Origin: Myxococcales bacterium
GTDB lineage: Bacteria > Myxococcota_A > Polyangia > Palsa-1104 > JAEUJZ01
Length of the DNA: 64,000 bases
Direction of reading: 5' to 3'
Assembly (NCBI GenBank): GCA_016794505.1
Contig: JAEUJZ010000013.1
Coordinates: forward strand, 124,001 to 188,000
Below, in pieces: positions 8,517 through 18,093 of this stretch. Position 1 is the stretch's first letter, and each line of letters begins with the position of its first letter. The notes beneath the pieces were generated by a model. It saw only the letters and a list, made by a program, of their open reading frames with translations. It did not search any database and had not been told where the DNA came from. The translations under genes were made by a program, and so were the position numbers.

Positions 8517-11402
8517 CTATTTGCCAGACAGGTTCTTCTGCAGAACAGCGATGCGATCCGCAGCGTCCCGGAACCGCCCATCTCGCTTCATCGCTGCTTG
8601 ATAGAAGTGGATGGCTTCGCGGGCGTCGTTGAGTAGCTCGAACGAGCGGCCAAGCTGGTAGTTCAGCTCAGCCAAGTCGCCATCGCCGACGCCAGGCATG
8701 TGAATGCCCAGCTTGAACGCTTCGACTGCATCGCGGACGCGGTTTTGATCGCGATGGCACAGCCCGATCATGAGCGTGGCGCGGGCGGCTCGTCGTTCGT
8801 CGCCAAGGCACTTCTCAAACTCAGAGATGGCTTGCTCGTACTGACCACGGTTGCGCAGCGAGACCGCCAAGCGGAACGCGCCCGAGGACTCAGACGCAGA
8901 AACGGTCTTGGGCACACCGTCCGAGAGCAAGTCCGGCGAAGGCAGCTGAATCGCCTTCATGATCCGGCTGGGACGCGGCGGCGGCGGCGGCAAGCTGCGC
9001 TGCGAGGCGCGCATGCTTCCCGTCGATGCAGGGCTGGTCTGTGACGAAAATTCAGGCGGCAGCGTCCGACGCAGCTCGCCTGTTGGCGGCGGAATCGTTC
9101 GGCGCAGCTCGCCTGTCGGCGGCGGAATCGTTCGGCGCAGCTCGCCTGTCGGTGGTGGCATCGTTCGACGCAGCTCGCTCGTCGGTGGTGGCATCGTTCG
9201 GCGCACATCCCCAACCGACGGTGGCATGGTGCGACGCACTTCGCTCACGGCGCTAGGTGGCGGCGACGAAGCCTGTGAGCTGGCCGAGGACAGACTCGAT
9301 GCAAACTCTTGCGGCAAGCTCTGCTGAGACGGGGAAAGGATGACTTCTTCGCGCACGTCATCCATATCGACATCGATGACGACTTCGTCGGATATCGAGC
9401 CCTGCGACTGCAGATCGTGTAAGCGGGTCTGACGAGCTTGCACCGACTTGCTGTGCGGATAGCGGGAAAGCAGCTTGTTGATCTGGCGCTGAGCATCGTC
9501 GAACGAGCGCTGCTGCAGAAAGAAGTCGACCTCGGCCAGCTCTTCTTTGAGCGTGCCGCTGGTCAACGCCATCTGCTCGGCGACCGCTTCAACTTCGACG
9601 GGGTTCGGCCGGGTTGGCTGCACTCCCATCTCGACAGGAACTGCCGAGTCAGGCACCGAAGGCGCAGCCTTGCCGCGCGAGACCTTGCGAACCTCGCCGC
9701 TGCGGGACGGATCCAGACTGGCATCGGGCTTCGATTTGTCGACGTACTGCTTGAATTCAGCGACCGGGACTTCCGAGGTCGACGCAGCGTCGTTAGCGGC
9801 CCACTCCTCGACACGCTCGGGCTGCGAGCGCTTGCTCTCACCGATCTCGCGATAGTCGGCCAGTGGCACTTCCGAAGTATCGCGATCGGCCGCGGTCCAG
9901 CCTCGTCGCGCAGCGTCTTCTTCATCGCCCAGCGAGATCTCGGGCTCGTCGGGCTCGTCAATCGTCGACAGATCGATGCGATGCGTGCCGGTAATTACAG
10001 TGAGCCGTCGCTGCGCCGCTTGGTCGCGATCATCCAGGCGCAGGATCTCACGCAGATAGCGCACTTCTTCCTGCACATCGCTGCACTGGCTCAAAAGGAC
10101 GCGTAGCTCAGCAATCGCGCTCTTGTACTCGCGCTGCGACTCATACAGCTTCACCAAGCGCTCGCGCACGAGCTTCAGCTCGGGCTTGCGGCCCAGAGCG
10201 CTCTGCAGGTGATCCAGGGCTCGCTTCGACAGGCCGAAGCGCAAGAAAGACTCTGTCTCGGCGATGATGTTCGCCGCCTCGTCTTCCACTTGGCTGGGCG
10301 CCTGACCTACATGTGCCATCGCTGTTCCTGCGGCGGGTGTGAACTGAGCCGAGACCGCCGTTCCGCTGGCGGGGGTCACCAGCCGATTCGACATCATCGA
10401 CGGCGAAAGCGGCGTACCACCCGATGGAGAGAACCCGCCGGGGGGCGGCGAGCTGAGAATCATGGCTCGCAGGGAGCCGGTCTGCGATTCGGTGTGCTTA
10501 AGGCCCGCGGCCTGCGAAAGGCCCACGCGCGCCTCAGCATCGTCTGGGGCAAGCTGGAGGATGCGCTGGTACACAGCAAACGTCGACGCGCCGCGCTGCG
10601 TATAGATATGCGCCAGCTCTTTGAGGACCGAGATGGCCTTGTCAGGCTTGCCCAACACGACGAAGGCCTGCGCCAGCAAGTCCAGGATTTCCGCATCGCG
10701 GCTGTTGAGATTGAACCCCGCTTGCAGGCGCGTCAGTGCCCGCAGCCCATCGCCCTGCTCCAAGTGGCAGCGCGCGAGCTCTTTGATGATCTCGGGCGTA
10801 TCTGGCGCGTGAAACAGCAGCCGCTCGGCGACCTTGACAAACTCCTCGTTGCGCCCGGCTTTTCGCAGGTGCATCGCCGCAGCAGCGAATTCTCGCGACG
10901 CGTCGGCGTACATGTTCTGGCGCGAGTACAGCTCGGCCACGCGTATCCTGCGCGCCACGCTCTCGGGGGACAGGTCCACGATGGCCTGCTCTGCCAGCAG
11001 TGCATCCCGGCCTTTGCCTTGTCGCCCAAGCAGATCAGCGGCCTGTTCGTATTGCTGGATGGCCTGCGCCGTCCGCCCCTGCTCGCGCAAAATCTGGCCG
11101 AGCGCGATGTAGGAATCGGCAAGCTGCGGCGCAATCGCCTGGATCTGTCGGTACACGGCCGCGGCTTTTTCCGTCTCACCCTGCCGCTGATAAAGCTGCG
11201 CGACCTTTTTGTAGTTCTCGGTCGCCTCGTGCTTCTGGCCCTGCTTTACGTACAGATCCCCGATGCGAATCCAGATGCGGATGTCTGTATCGTCTTCTGC
11301 GACGGCCTTCAGGTATTCCCGGATCGCCTTGTCGAACTGGCCCTTTTCAACCAGCTTCTGCGCCTGGGCGATGTACTTGTCTTTGTTAGATGGCGGTGAC
11401 AC
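8517..11402 (-). CDS. Large TPR scaffold protein with Arg-Arg-Thr repeats
   Basis: The 961-residue protein starts with GTG. The first 300 residues are continuous tetratricopeptide repeats (for example KLVEKGQFDKAIREYLKAV, AAVYRQIQAIAPQLADSYIALG, RTAQAIQQYEQAADLLGRQG). A second TPR group lies at about 370-460, an acidic/Ser-rich linker follows, then a coiled or TPR-like unit at about 610-660. Residues about 720-785 hold six near-identical 11-residue repeats of the form (E/D)(L/V)RRT(M/I/L)PPPTG. Terminal TPRs (ESSGAFRLAVSLRNRGQYEQAISEFE onward) close the protein. No signal peptide or membrane segment is seen, so it should be a cytoplasmic scaffold. The FHA gene follows 62 bp downstream on the same strand. 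Confidence 0.85.
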   Translation of the reverse strand: MSPPSNKDKYIAQAQKLVEKGQFDKAIREYLKAVAEDDTDIRIWIRIGDLYVKQGQKHEATENYKKVAQLYQRQGETEKAAAVYRQIQAIAPQLADSYIALGQILREQGRTAQAIQQYEQAADLLGRQGKGRDALLAEQAIVDLSPESVARRIRVAELYSRQNMYADASREFAAAAMHLRKAGRNEEFVKVAERLLFHAPDTPEIIKELARCHLEQGDGLRALTRLQAGFNLNSRDAEILDLLAQAFVVLGKPDKAISVLKELAHIYTQRGASTFAVYQRILQLAPDDAEARVGLSQAAGLKHTESQTGSLRAMILSSPPPGGFSPSGGTPLSPSMMSNRLVTPASGTAVSAQFTPAAGTAMAHVGQAPSQVEDEAANIIAETESFLRFGLSKRALDHLQSALGRKPELKLVRERLVKLYESQREYKSAIAELRVLLSQCSDVQEEVRYLREILRLDDRDQAAQRRLTVITGTHRIDLSTIDEPDEPEISLGDEEDAARRGWTAADRDTSEVPLADYREIGESKRSQPERVEEWAANDAASTSEVPVAEFKQYVDKSKPDASLDPSRSGEVRKVSRGKAAPSVPDSAVPVEMGVQPTRPNPVEVEAVAEQMALTSGTLKEELAEVDFFLQQRSFDDAQRQINKLLSRYPHSKSVQARQTRLHDLQSQGSISDEVVIDVDMDDVREEVILSPSQQSLPQEFASSLSSASSQASSPPPSAVSEVRRTMPPSVGDVRRTMPPPTSELRRTMPPPTGELRRTIPPPTGELRRTIPPPTGELRRTLPPEFSSQTSPASTGSMRASQRSLPPPPPRPSRIMKAIQLPSPDLLSDGVPKTVSASESSGAFRLAVSLRNRGQYEQAISEFEKCLGDERRAARATLMIGLCHRDQNRVRDAVEAFKLGIHMPGVGDGDLAELNYQLGRSFELLNDAREAIHFYQAAMKRDGRFRDAADRIAVLQKNLSGK
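9044..9241 (-). repeat. 33-bp in-frame tandem repeat, six units
   Basis: Six consecutive 33-bp units lie inside the TPR gene. The central units are nearly identical in DNA (core ctcgcctgtcggcggcgga), while the outer ones are diverged. Each unit encodes 11 residues centred on RRT(M/I/L)PP. The array has no spacers and keeps the reading frame. Confidence 0.88.
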
Positions 11403-11489
11403 GCAGCACTAACCGGGCGAGAGACAACGGTCTTCTCAAGCTGCTGAGTCTAGATGACTGTCCCGTCTGAGGTCAAGGCTGCGTCATCA

Positions 11490-11512
11490 GCCCCGAAAAT
11501 GCAGTTTTGGGG
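11490..11512. other. Hairpin in the intergenic region upstream of the TPR gene
   Basis: GCCCC-g-AAAA pairs with TTTT-GGGGC around a TGCAG loop, with one bulged G. It lies in the 248-bp divergent gap between the TPR gene (minus) and a small unknown gene (plus). It has no T tract, so it could be an operator or leader hairpin rather than a terminator. Nothing else in this gap is recognisable. Confidence 0.35.
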
Positions 11513-11650
11513 CACCGCCTCCGTCGAGATCCTCGCTTCCCAAGGCGAGCAAAAGCAGCCTGCGCGGTGAGATCGGGCACCGCGCAGCGCGCAGCAGCAG
11601 ACGGGCTGTGCTGCGCCGCATCCAACTGCGCCGACAATCGCGTACCATGA

Positions 11651-12082
11651 ATGGAAGTCATGTTTGTTACTCGAACCCAACACGAGTGGTTCACACTGGC
11701 CGTGGATGAGACCGATCGCATCTTGCGCCTGCGTCGCAGCAACAAGAAAGTTCTGTCGGCCGAAGAGCTGACGTCAGGCATGACGTACCTGCTCGACGCC
11801 ATCGAGAGAATCGTCCCGACAAGCGAGCGACCGCGCTGGAACTTCCTACAAGACATGCGAGAGGCTCCGCTTTTGAACAATCCCGAGTGGGAAGCAGAGC
11901 AGTTTCGCTACGTCAAACGCTTCCGCACGGGCTGGCGGCGGAGCGCACTGCTGGTCCAAACCCCGATTGGCAAGCTGCAGGCGCGACGAATGACGAGTGC
12001 GGTTGGAGTCATCCCAGTGAGCGAAATCTTGGTCATCGATGACGAGATCGCCGCGTTGAACTTCTTGCGCCAGCCTACTTAG
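11651..12082 (+). CDS. Conserved-looking small protein of unknown function
   Basis: The 143-residue soluble protein starts MEVMFVTRTQHEWFTLAVDET; an alternative in-frame ATG lies at 11660. It contains alternating beta-like and helical stretches and ends in VIPVSEILVIDDEIAALNFL. The overall pattern (short strand, helix, an HEWF..DE start and a C-terminal D-E-AAL helix) resembles the STAS/SpoIIAA-like small proteins common in myxobacteria, but this is only a by-eye impression and no diagnostic motif is present. It is divergent from the TPR gene and its last 8 bp overlap the convergent hydrolase gene. Confidence 0.6.
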   Translation: MEVMFVTRTQHEWFTLAVDETDRILRLRRSNKKVLSAEELTSGMTYLLDAIERIVPTSERPRWNFLQDMREAPLLNNPEWEAEQFRYVKRFRTGWRRSALLVQTPIGKLQARRMTSAVGVIPVSEILVIDDEIAALNFLRQPT

Positions 12083-13313
12083 CCACCAGAGCATCCCCCA
12101 GAAACGACAGGATCGTTGCGCGGGTTATTTGTTCCGCGACCCCGCCTGCGCGATGGTCAAAGCCGTGCTCTGCAAACGGAATGGCAAGGTGCATAACCGG
12201 GTACCCAGCATCCGTCAGAGCCTTTTCCAGGGATGTGCTCTGCTGCGGCGGCACCAGCGTATCAGCCCGCCCGTGGATCAAGAGCGTCGGCGGCAGCGGG
12301 CTTCCCAGCGTCACGTAAGACACGGGGCTCGCGTGTCGATAAGGCCCTGCAAGCTGCGAGGCAGGACCGCCCAGATAGGCTCGCATCACCTGCGGAGTAT
12401 CCAGCGGATCGAGGCGCGGTGGCGACTCATACGCCTCGTTCAGGTTGGTCCAGGGATAGATTGCGACCACAGCGGCCGGCGCGACATCGACCACAGCGCA
12501 ACCGGCGCGCAGTGCGGGGGCCAAGGCGCCCGGCTTCGCCGGATGCTGCGTCACCGCTGCGGCATAGGCAGCGCTCAGTGCCAGCGTGCCCCCCGCCGAG
12601 CGACCGAGCAGCGCGATGCGTCGCGCGTCCACGCCATAGCGCTTCTGCGCGCTTGGCTCGGCCAAGCGACCGACGATGCACAGGATGTCTTGCAGCGCCG
12701 CTGGGAATGGGTGCTGCGGCGCCAAGCGATAGCGCAGATCGAAGACGGCATAGCCTGACTCGGCGAGGGCCTGCGAGACCTCAGGAACGTCACCCTTATC
12801 GCCGCGCTGAAAGCTGCCGCCGTGAATGACGACGACAGCCGCGCCGGCACCGTGACGGTCGCTTGCCGCGGCCGGGCGATAGACATCGACAAGAAGCTCT
12901 GGCCGATCAGACGCGAGCACAACGTCATGCTCTTCCACGATCCGCGCTGCAGCAGAGCGACCCGCGGAAAAGCCGACGTACTGCCCGATCGAAAACCAGC
13001 TGCGCTGTCGATTGAAAAGCGGCAGCGTCGCCGCAAGCGGTAGTGCTCCCAAAACCAACAGCAGCGTAGCGACCGCTAGAACGCGCCCACGCTTGACCAG
13101 CGAGCCGCTCGGCGGAGCCTTGGCCAGCAGAACCAGCGCCAGTGCCGAGAGCAGACACGCGAACAAAGACAGCTCGCGCGCAAAGAAGCGCACCATCCAC
13201 AGCAAATACACAACCGGCGGCAGATAGGCCGACACGACCAGCAAGCCCGTGAGCCCCAGGCACACAATGGCCAGCATTTCCCGTCGACGATAGCCATGCA
13301 GAGTGCGGGGCAT
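12075..13313 (-). CDS. Membrane-anchored alpha/beta hydrolase (hormone-sensitive-lipase/BD-FAE type)
   Basis: This is a 412-residue protein. Residues 12-100 hold three or four hydrophobic helices (IVCLGLTGLLVVSAYLPPVV, SLFACLLSALALVLLA, VLAVATLLLVLGALPLAA), anchoring the catalytic domain to the membrane. The hydrolase part has the oxyanion motif VVIHGGSF at 162-168, FDLRYRLAPQHPFPAALQD, the nucleophile S239 in LLGRSAGG, the acid in HGRADTLVPP and the base in EHGFDH. These features place it in the acetyl-esterase/carboxylesterase group, acting on small acyl esters or lipids. It lies 18 bp downstream of trxB, so the two are probably co-transcribed, although no functional link is obvious. Confidence 0.82.
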   Translation of the reverse strand: MPRTLHGYRRREMLAIVCLGLTGLLVVSAYLPPVVYLLWMVRFFARELSLFACLLSALALVLLAKAPPSGSLVKRGRVLAVATLLLVLGALPLAATLPLFNRQRSWFSIGQYVGFSAGRSAAARIVEEHDVVLASDRPELLVDVYRPAAASDRHGAGAAVVVIHGGSFQRGDKGDVPEVSQALAESGYAVFDLRYRLAPQHPFPAALQDILCIVGRLAEPSAQKRYGVDARRIALLGRSAGGTLALSAAYAAAVTQHPAKPGALAPALRAGCAVVDVAPAAVVAIYPWTNLNEAYESPPRLDPLDTPQVMRAYLGGPASQLAGPYRHASPVSYVTLGSPLPPTLLIHGRADTLVPPQQSTSLEKALTDAGYPVMHLAIPFAEHGFDHRAGGVAEQITRATILSFLGDALVAK

Positions 13314-13331
13314 GGGCGCTTTTTCCGAGCG

Positions 13332-14321
13332 TTAGTGACCCGCCAAGAAGGCCTCGGCTTCTAGCGCGGCCATGCAGCCGGTGCCCGCTGCGGTGATGGC
13401 CTGTCGCCAGCGCTTGTCTTGCACATCCCCGCATGCAAACACGCCGGCCACCGCAGTCTGCGTCGTGCCCGGTTTGGTGATCAGATAACCGGTCTCGTCG
13501 ACGGGAAGCTGGCCATTTAGAAACGCGGTATTCGGCACGTGGCCGATGGCATAGAACAGGCCGCGGCACGCGATCTCATGCGCTGCGCCGCTCTGCACAT
13601 CGCGAACTCGCACGCCCACCAGCGAGCGCTCGCCCAGCGCCTCGACGACTTCGTGATGCCACAGCGGCTTGACCTTGTCGTTGGCAAACAGCCGCTTCTG
13701 CATCGCTTTCGAAGCGCGCAGCTCGCCGCGGCGATGCACCAAGATGACTTGGCTGCCGAACTTCGTCAGGTGCGTGGCTTCTTCGACCGCCGTGTCCCCG
13801 CCGCCAACGACGATCAGCACCTGATTGCGAAACACCGGCAGAGCGCCATCGCAGACAGCGCAGGCGCTGATGCCGTGATTCCACAGCGTCTCTTCCCCTG
13901 GAATCGCCAAGCGCTTGGCGGTGGCTCCTGTCGCGATGATCACCGTCTCGGCAAACACCTCGGTGCTGTCGCTTTTGATGTGAAAGGGCCGCTTCGACAG
14001 ATCGATGTGCTCGACCGTCTCGGTCAGGATGCGCGTGCCGTGGTGTTCCGACTGAGCGCGCATGCGGTCCATCAGATCAGGGCCAGGGATGCCCTGGGGA
14101 AAGCCGGGGAAGTTTTCGACTTCGGTCGTGGTGGTGAGCTGCCCGCCTGCGGCAACGCCTGCGGCCATGAAGCCTTCGAACATCAGCGGCGATAGGTTGG
14201 CACGGGCGGCATAGATCGCCGCCGTATGACCCGCCGGCCCCGAGCCAATGATGACGACTTTTTCGACGGACCCAGTCGACGCAGCGACGACAGACGCGGA
14301 TGAAGAAGAGGACGTAGACAT
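13332..14321 (-). CDS. trxB: Thioredoxin-disulfide reductase
   Basis: The 329-residue flavoprotein uses NADPH to reduce thioredoxin. The FAD-binding motif [16 protein letters not shown] is at 26-41, the redox-active pair is Cys154/Cys157 in SACAVCDGA, the NADPH motif is [13 protein letters not shown] followed by VILVHRR, and the C-terminal FAD motif is [30 protein letters not shown]. Length and order match bacterial TrxB. The first 18 residues are Ser/Ala-rich and probably unstructured. No thioredoxin gene is present nearby. It is divergent from the large lipoprotein gene and is likely transcribed together with the downstream hydrolase. Confidence 0.95.
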   Translation of the reverse strand: MSTSSSSSASVVAASTGSVEKVVIIGSGPAGHTAAIYAARANLSPLMFEGFMAAGVAAGGQLTTTTEVENFPGFPQGIPGPDLMDRMRAQSEHHGTRILTETVEHIDLSKRPFHIKSDSTEVFAETVIIATGATAKRLAIPGEETLWNHGISACAVCDGALPVFRNQVLIVVGGGDTAVEEATHLTKFGSQVILVHRRGELRASKAMQKRLFANDKVKPLWHHEVVEALGERSLVGVRVRDVQSGAAHEIACRGLFYAIGHVPNTAFLNGQLPVDETGYLITKPGTTQTAVAGVFACGDVQDKRWRQAITAAGTGCMAALEAEAFLAGH

Positions 14322-14399
14322 GCCGCGATACTACTGCAAACAGACTGGTGATTGGGCTGGTGGGTGACACACAGCTAGGAACCGCGATACAAAAATAAG

Positions 14400-17300
14400 A
14401 TGAAGGCCATTCGTTCTGTTGGCGATTGTCGGATCAGTCTGGGGCAGACAACGCGGCGAGCCGGGGCGTGGCTTCTTGTATCGTCGGCGCTGATTCTCGG
14501 CGGCACGCTCGTAAGCTGCGATGTCGATCTGGGACAGCGCAGCGCGCCTGCTTCACGCAGCTTCGGCGAGATTGTCTATACCGAAGCCTGCAACCGCGTG
14601 GCGTATAGCGGCGAGCTAGCCGAGGTCCAGGCCGGCAAGCGCGCGACGCTTGATGCATCGGGCGTGGCCTATCGCGGCATGTGTCGTTTTGGACAGCCGC
14701 CCCCCGCTGATGCGCCGGCTGTGATGTCCGCGGTGCAGAGCGCTCGCAAGACCCTCATCGACGATGTGAACGCAACGGCCCCAGAGGCGCTGCTAGAGCC
14801 CTTGAACACGACGCTGCGCGCCTCGCTGCCAGCGTTCGATGGCCCCGCTGCACGGCAGGCTGCGCTAGGCGCTGGCAACGTGCTTCTGGGTCTGTCGGCC
14901 GATGGGCCTTCGGTATCGGCGCTGGGGCGGTTGACGTGGCGCTCTGGCTTCCGTCCTCCCGGCACGGAAGCAACGGCCGCGCGTGGGCTGCTTGAGATCC
15001 CGGATCTACACAGCAGCCTCAAGCAAACGCTGCCCCTGCTTTATCCCGATGCGAATTCTGATCTTTCGGTCGATCCAGACACCTGGCCGCGCAGGCGCCT
15101 GTACACAGCGCTGACTCGCGAGCTAGCCGCGACCACGGCGGTGCCCGATGTCCACGCCGCAGACCGCACGCTGCGCCTCGGGCTGAACCTGCTTTTTTCG
15201 CAGTATGCCGAGCTGCGCACGCTGCCGGTCGGACAAAATATCTATGGCGTGCTGCGCGATGCCCGCGGCCTGCCCGATATCAACAAAAGTGGCCCAGGTG
15301 GCACGCTGCCTTCGCCGTATCGCGACAGCGATCGCGATGGCCTTGCCGACGTCGATGCGGCGGGTCACTTTGTGTCGACAAGCGGCAGTGTCCTGCCCGA
15401 TATCTCGCCGTTTCCGCTGCTGGACAAAAGCAAGCGCGATAACGCGGCAGCACGGGCCAGCGACGGGCGCGCACTGCTCAGCAGCATGACGCCGCTTTAT
15501 CGCTACCAGAATCTCGACGACACCATCCTGGCTGCGCTGCTGCGCGAGACCCCTGCCCTGCTCGATCCCAGTCGCGATATTCCGCTGCGCCTCTTGGCCG
15601 GCGCTCGGCATCTTTTGGGCGATCGCGTGTCGGTGCAGAAAGACTATGGCGCGGCAGCGGGCGGCGTCCTGACCTATGCCGGCTTTGACAGTAAAAACAG
15701 CCAGAGCGCACCTCTTCACGATCTCATCTATTCGTTCGTGCAGCTCTTGGGGTTCTCGCACACCGGCACCGATGCCTCGGGGCTCTTGCGCACGGTGTAT
15801 CTGCTGCTGCGCGATCAAGAATCGCCGCTTTCGCGCAACCTAAACGCCGTAGCCAAGGCCTTCGACGAAGCGAAGAAGCCCGCGTACGACGCAGCGCAGC
15901 TTGCCGAGGAATCGACGCTGTACGACGATCTAGCGCCGATCTTGGTGCGCCTCGTGCGGCAGCCCGCTTTGATGCAGGATCTGGTCGCAGCGATGGCCGA
16001 CCCCGCAGTTGCGGACATTGGGCCGCTGACCGCGACGCTGATGAACGATGCCGGGTACTTCAATATGAGTCAGACGCAGCTTGACTCAACGCGACCTGGC
16101 GCGGTGAACGGCAGCTTGGGCAAGGCGGTCAATCGCAGCCTGCCCGACAGCGATGTCGATCAGAACAACGGCAACCCGCAGAACAATCGCTCGATCATGC
16201 AGCGCGTGCTGCACCTGGTACACGACGCCAACAACTCGCAGTTCTGCAACAAGAACGGCGCCCGCATCACGTCGCCGATTCCTCTGCCCGGCACCTATGC
16301 CCCCTGCGATCTGATGCAAATCGATGATCTGGCTTTTTTCTATCTGATCTCGGTCGCGGACTCGTCGGTCAAGGACAACATCCCGGAAGCCGACTTCATG
16401 AACGCGATCAAGAGCGATGCGCTGCGCAACGGGCTCTCGTGCCTTTTGTTCGGCACGATGATCGGCCTGCCTGGCTTTGACTGCACGACGCGACCGACGA
16501 GCAGCTTCCCATTCTTCAAGCTGGTCGTGTACCCCAAGCCGGAAGCCGCGGCGCGTCTGCTGTTTCAAGACAACAACAACCGCAGCGATTTTCAAAAAGA
16601 CGCCATGGACTTTGGCGCCTGCGATCCCAAGCGCCCTGGGACGCTGTGCTGCAACCAGAACCACTCATGGCAGCAGCATCACAACGGCACGCTGTTTGCG
16701 CTGGAATCCGTGCGCTCGCCCAGCGGTCGCACGTTCTATGACGCGCTGCGGCCGCTGGTGAACGTCTTCGGTCGCTACACCGAGTGTGTGGCTCGTGCCA
16801 GCAATGGCGCCTGCACCAAGACCCAAAATGCAGCCAAGATCCTCGTCGATCTGCTGTCGGTGCTGCATCGCCACTGGCCCTCGCCGCAGTCGCGCTTCTT
16901 TGGCTTTGACTATGAAGCCAAGTCCAAGAAAGACGCCGTCGTGCGCTATGAACCGCTGATTGCCGCGCTGCTTGGACAAGGCGATCTGCTGCCCTCTTCG
17001 CTGGCACTGTCACCGGCCCTAATAAACACGCGGCTCGATGATGGCAGCAACCTGCAGGCCATCACGGTGCTGACCAAGCTAGGCCAGTGGCTGCTTGATC
17101 CAGAAGCTGCGCGACTGGGCGGCTCGCTCAGCTATCGCGATGGGCGCATGAATGCCGTGCGCAACGATATGCAGCCGACGTTTCAGCCGACCGCTGATGC
17201 CGTGATCAAAGACGTGCTGTCGCCAGCGGGCCAAGGCAAGGTGACGCCATACGATCTTTTGGCCGAAGCCTTCCGCAACAAGCGAGCGCGCCTGCGTGCT

Positions 17301-18086
17301 CAGCCAACCATCGAAGCGGGCTGGAAAGCGGCGATGAGCCAGCTCGGCGATCTGTATCTGCTGTCGCGCAGCGTCGGGGTTGGGCAGTACAAGTTCCAGA
17401 ATCCGCGCTTCCGATCGATCCAGCTAGCTGCCGTGGATCTTCTGCGGCAGCGCGTGCAGGCACATGCTCAAAAAGCCGATCTGCAGAAGTGGGTGCAGAA
17501 CGATCTTCACAGCGACCTTCGCGATGCTCTGACGGGTCCGCTGGGTGCCGCGGCGCTGGATGTTCTTTCCGACTTCAACCAAGGTTCCCCGGATGCGCGC
17601 CAGGCACTGCTGAAGATCCTCGCGGCGTACACAACGGATCCCGGTCCAAGTGCGCCGGATGCGCCTCGCTTTCGCGCGCTGTTGACGCTGTCTGCGGACC
17701 TGCTGCAGCTTCTCCTGGATGATGGCGATCTAGTGCCGATCCTCCGCAAGCTGGCCCCCTTTTTCGATCCGCAGCACGGTGCTATCGATGGTGTGGGCTG
17801 GGTGGCGCTGCGCAGCCTGCCCGCCGATCCCGATCAAGTGATGCTGCAGCTTGCCCGCAACCTGCTCAAAGCCGATCTGACGGGACTTTATCCAGCGTAT
17901 CGCCTGGGCGATGTGCTCAGCGAAATCCATCGCGCTCGCGCGGGTGAATCCGCGGTGTACGGCAGCGAGCTTGGCGAAGCCGACATGGCCAGCATCACGC
18001 AGGGCCTGGGCGCGTTCCTCGCGGATCCAATGCGCGGAGCCGTTCGCTTGGTCGACATCGTGCAGAACCGCCACCTGCCGCAGTAG
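14400..18086 (+). CDS. Large lipoprotein of unknown function (1228 residues)
   Basis: The N-terminus has a twin-Arg-preceded hydrophobic stretch (RRAGAWLLVSSALILGG) ending in a good lipobox, TLVSC, followed by Asp, so this is an exported lipoprotein. The long mature part is mostly helical and rich in Leu, Arg and Asp, with no enzyme motif I recognise. Short Asp-rich loops resemble thrombospondin-type-3 calcium sites: DANSDLSVDPD near 220 and DSDRDGLADVDAAG near 310. A Cys-containing segment lies near 740-760 (FGACDPKRPGTLCCNQNH). A large secreted or cell-surface structural protein is possible. It is divergent from trxB with a 78-bp gap and is followed 7 bp later by the acyltransferase gene. 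Confidence 0.75.
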   Translation: MKAIRSVGDCRISLGQTTRRAGAWLLVSSALILGGTLVSCDVDLGQRSAPASRSFGEIVYTEACNRVAYSGELAEVQAGKRATLDASGVAYRGMCRFGQPPPADAPAVMSAVQSARKTLIDDVNATAPEALLEPLNTTLRASLPAFDGPAARQAALGAGNVLLGLSADGPSVSALGRLTWRSGFRPPGTEATAARGLLEIPDLHSSLKQTLPLLYPDANSDLSVDPDTWPRRRLYTALTRELAATTAVPDVHAADRTLRLGLNLLFSQYAELRTLPVGQNIYGVLRDARGLPDINKSGPGGTLPSPYRDSDRDGLADVDAAGHFVSTSGSVLPDISPFPLLDKSKRDNAAARASDGRALLSSMTPLYRYQNLDDTILAALLRETPALLDPSRDIPLRLLAGARHLLGDRVSVQKDYGAAAGGVLTYAGFDSKNSQSAPLHDLIYSFVQLLGFSHTGTDASGLLRTVYLLLRDQESPLSRNLNAVAKAFDEAKKPAYDAAQLAEESTLYDDLAPILVRLVRQPALMQDLVAAMADPAVADIGPLTATLMNDAGYFNMSQTQLDSTRPGAVNGSLGKAVNRSLPDSDVDQNNGNPQNNRSIMQRVLHLVHDANNSQFCNKNGARITSPIPLPGTYAPCDLMQIDDLAFFYLISVADSSVKDNIPEADFMNAIKSDALRNGLSCLLFGTMIGLPGFDCTTRPTSSFPFFKLVVYPKPEAAARLLFQDNNNRSDFQKDAMDFGACDPKRPGTLCCNQNHSWQQHHNGTLFALESVRSPSGRTFYDALRPLVNVFGRYTECVARASNGACTKTQNAAKILVDLLSVLHRHWPSPQSRFFGFDYEAKSKKDAVVRYEPLIAALLGQGDLLPSSLALSPALINTRLDDGSNLQAITVLTKLGQWLLDPEAARLGGSLSYRDGRMNAVRNDMQPTFQPTADAVIKDVLSPAGQGKVTPYDLLAEAFRNKRARLRAQPTIEAGWKAAMSQLGDLYLLSRSVGVGQYKFQNPRFRSIQLAAVDLLRQRVQAHAQKADLQKWVQNDLHSDLRDALTGPLGAAALDVLSDFNQGSPDARQALLKILAAYTTDPGPSAPDAPRFRALLTLSADLLQLLLDDGDLVPILRKLAPFFDPQHGAIDGVGWVALRSLPADPDQVMLQLARNLLKADLTGLYPAYRLGDVLSEIHRARAGESAVYGSELGEADMASITQGLGAFLADPMRGAVRLVDIVQNRHLPQ

Positions 18087-18093
18087 GCGCGCC

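Noticed and set aside
9044..9241. Regular repeat array that could look like CRISPR
   Set aside because: The 33-bp units are contiguous with no spacers, keep a reading frame and encode a protein repeat; no cas genes are present.
10209..11399. 396-codon open frame on the plus strand
   Set aside because: Antisense of the TPR gene, whose repeat domains are unmistakable; no ribosome site or motif on the plus strand.
17911..18093. Upstream extension of the acyltransferase
   Set aside because: It lies inside the large lipoprotein gene in another frame and gives an Arg/Ser/Cys-rich sequence; the ATG at 18094 starts the conserved part.
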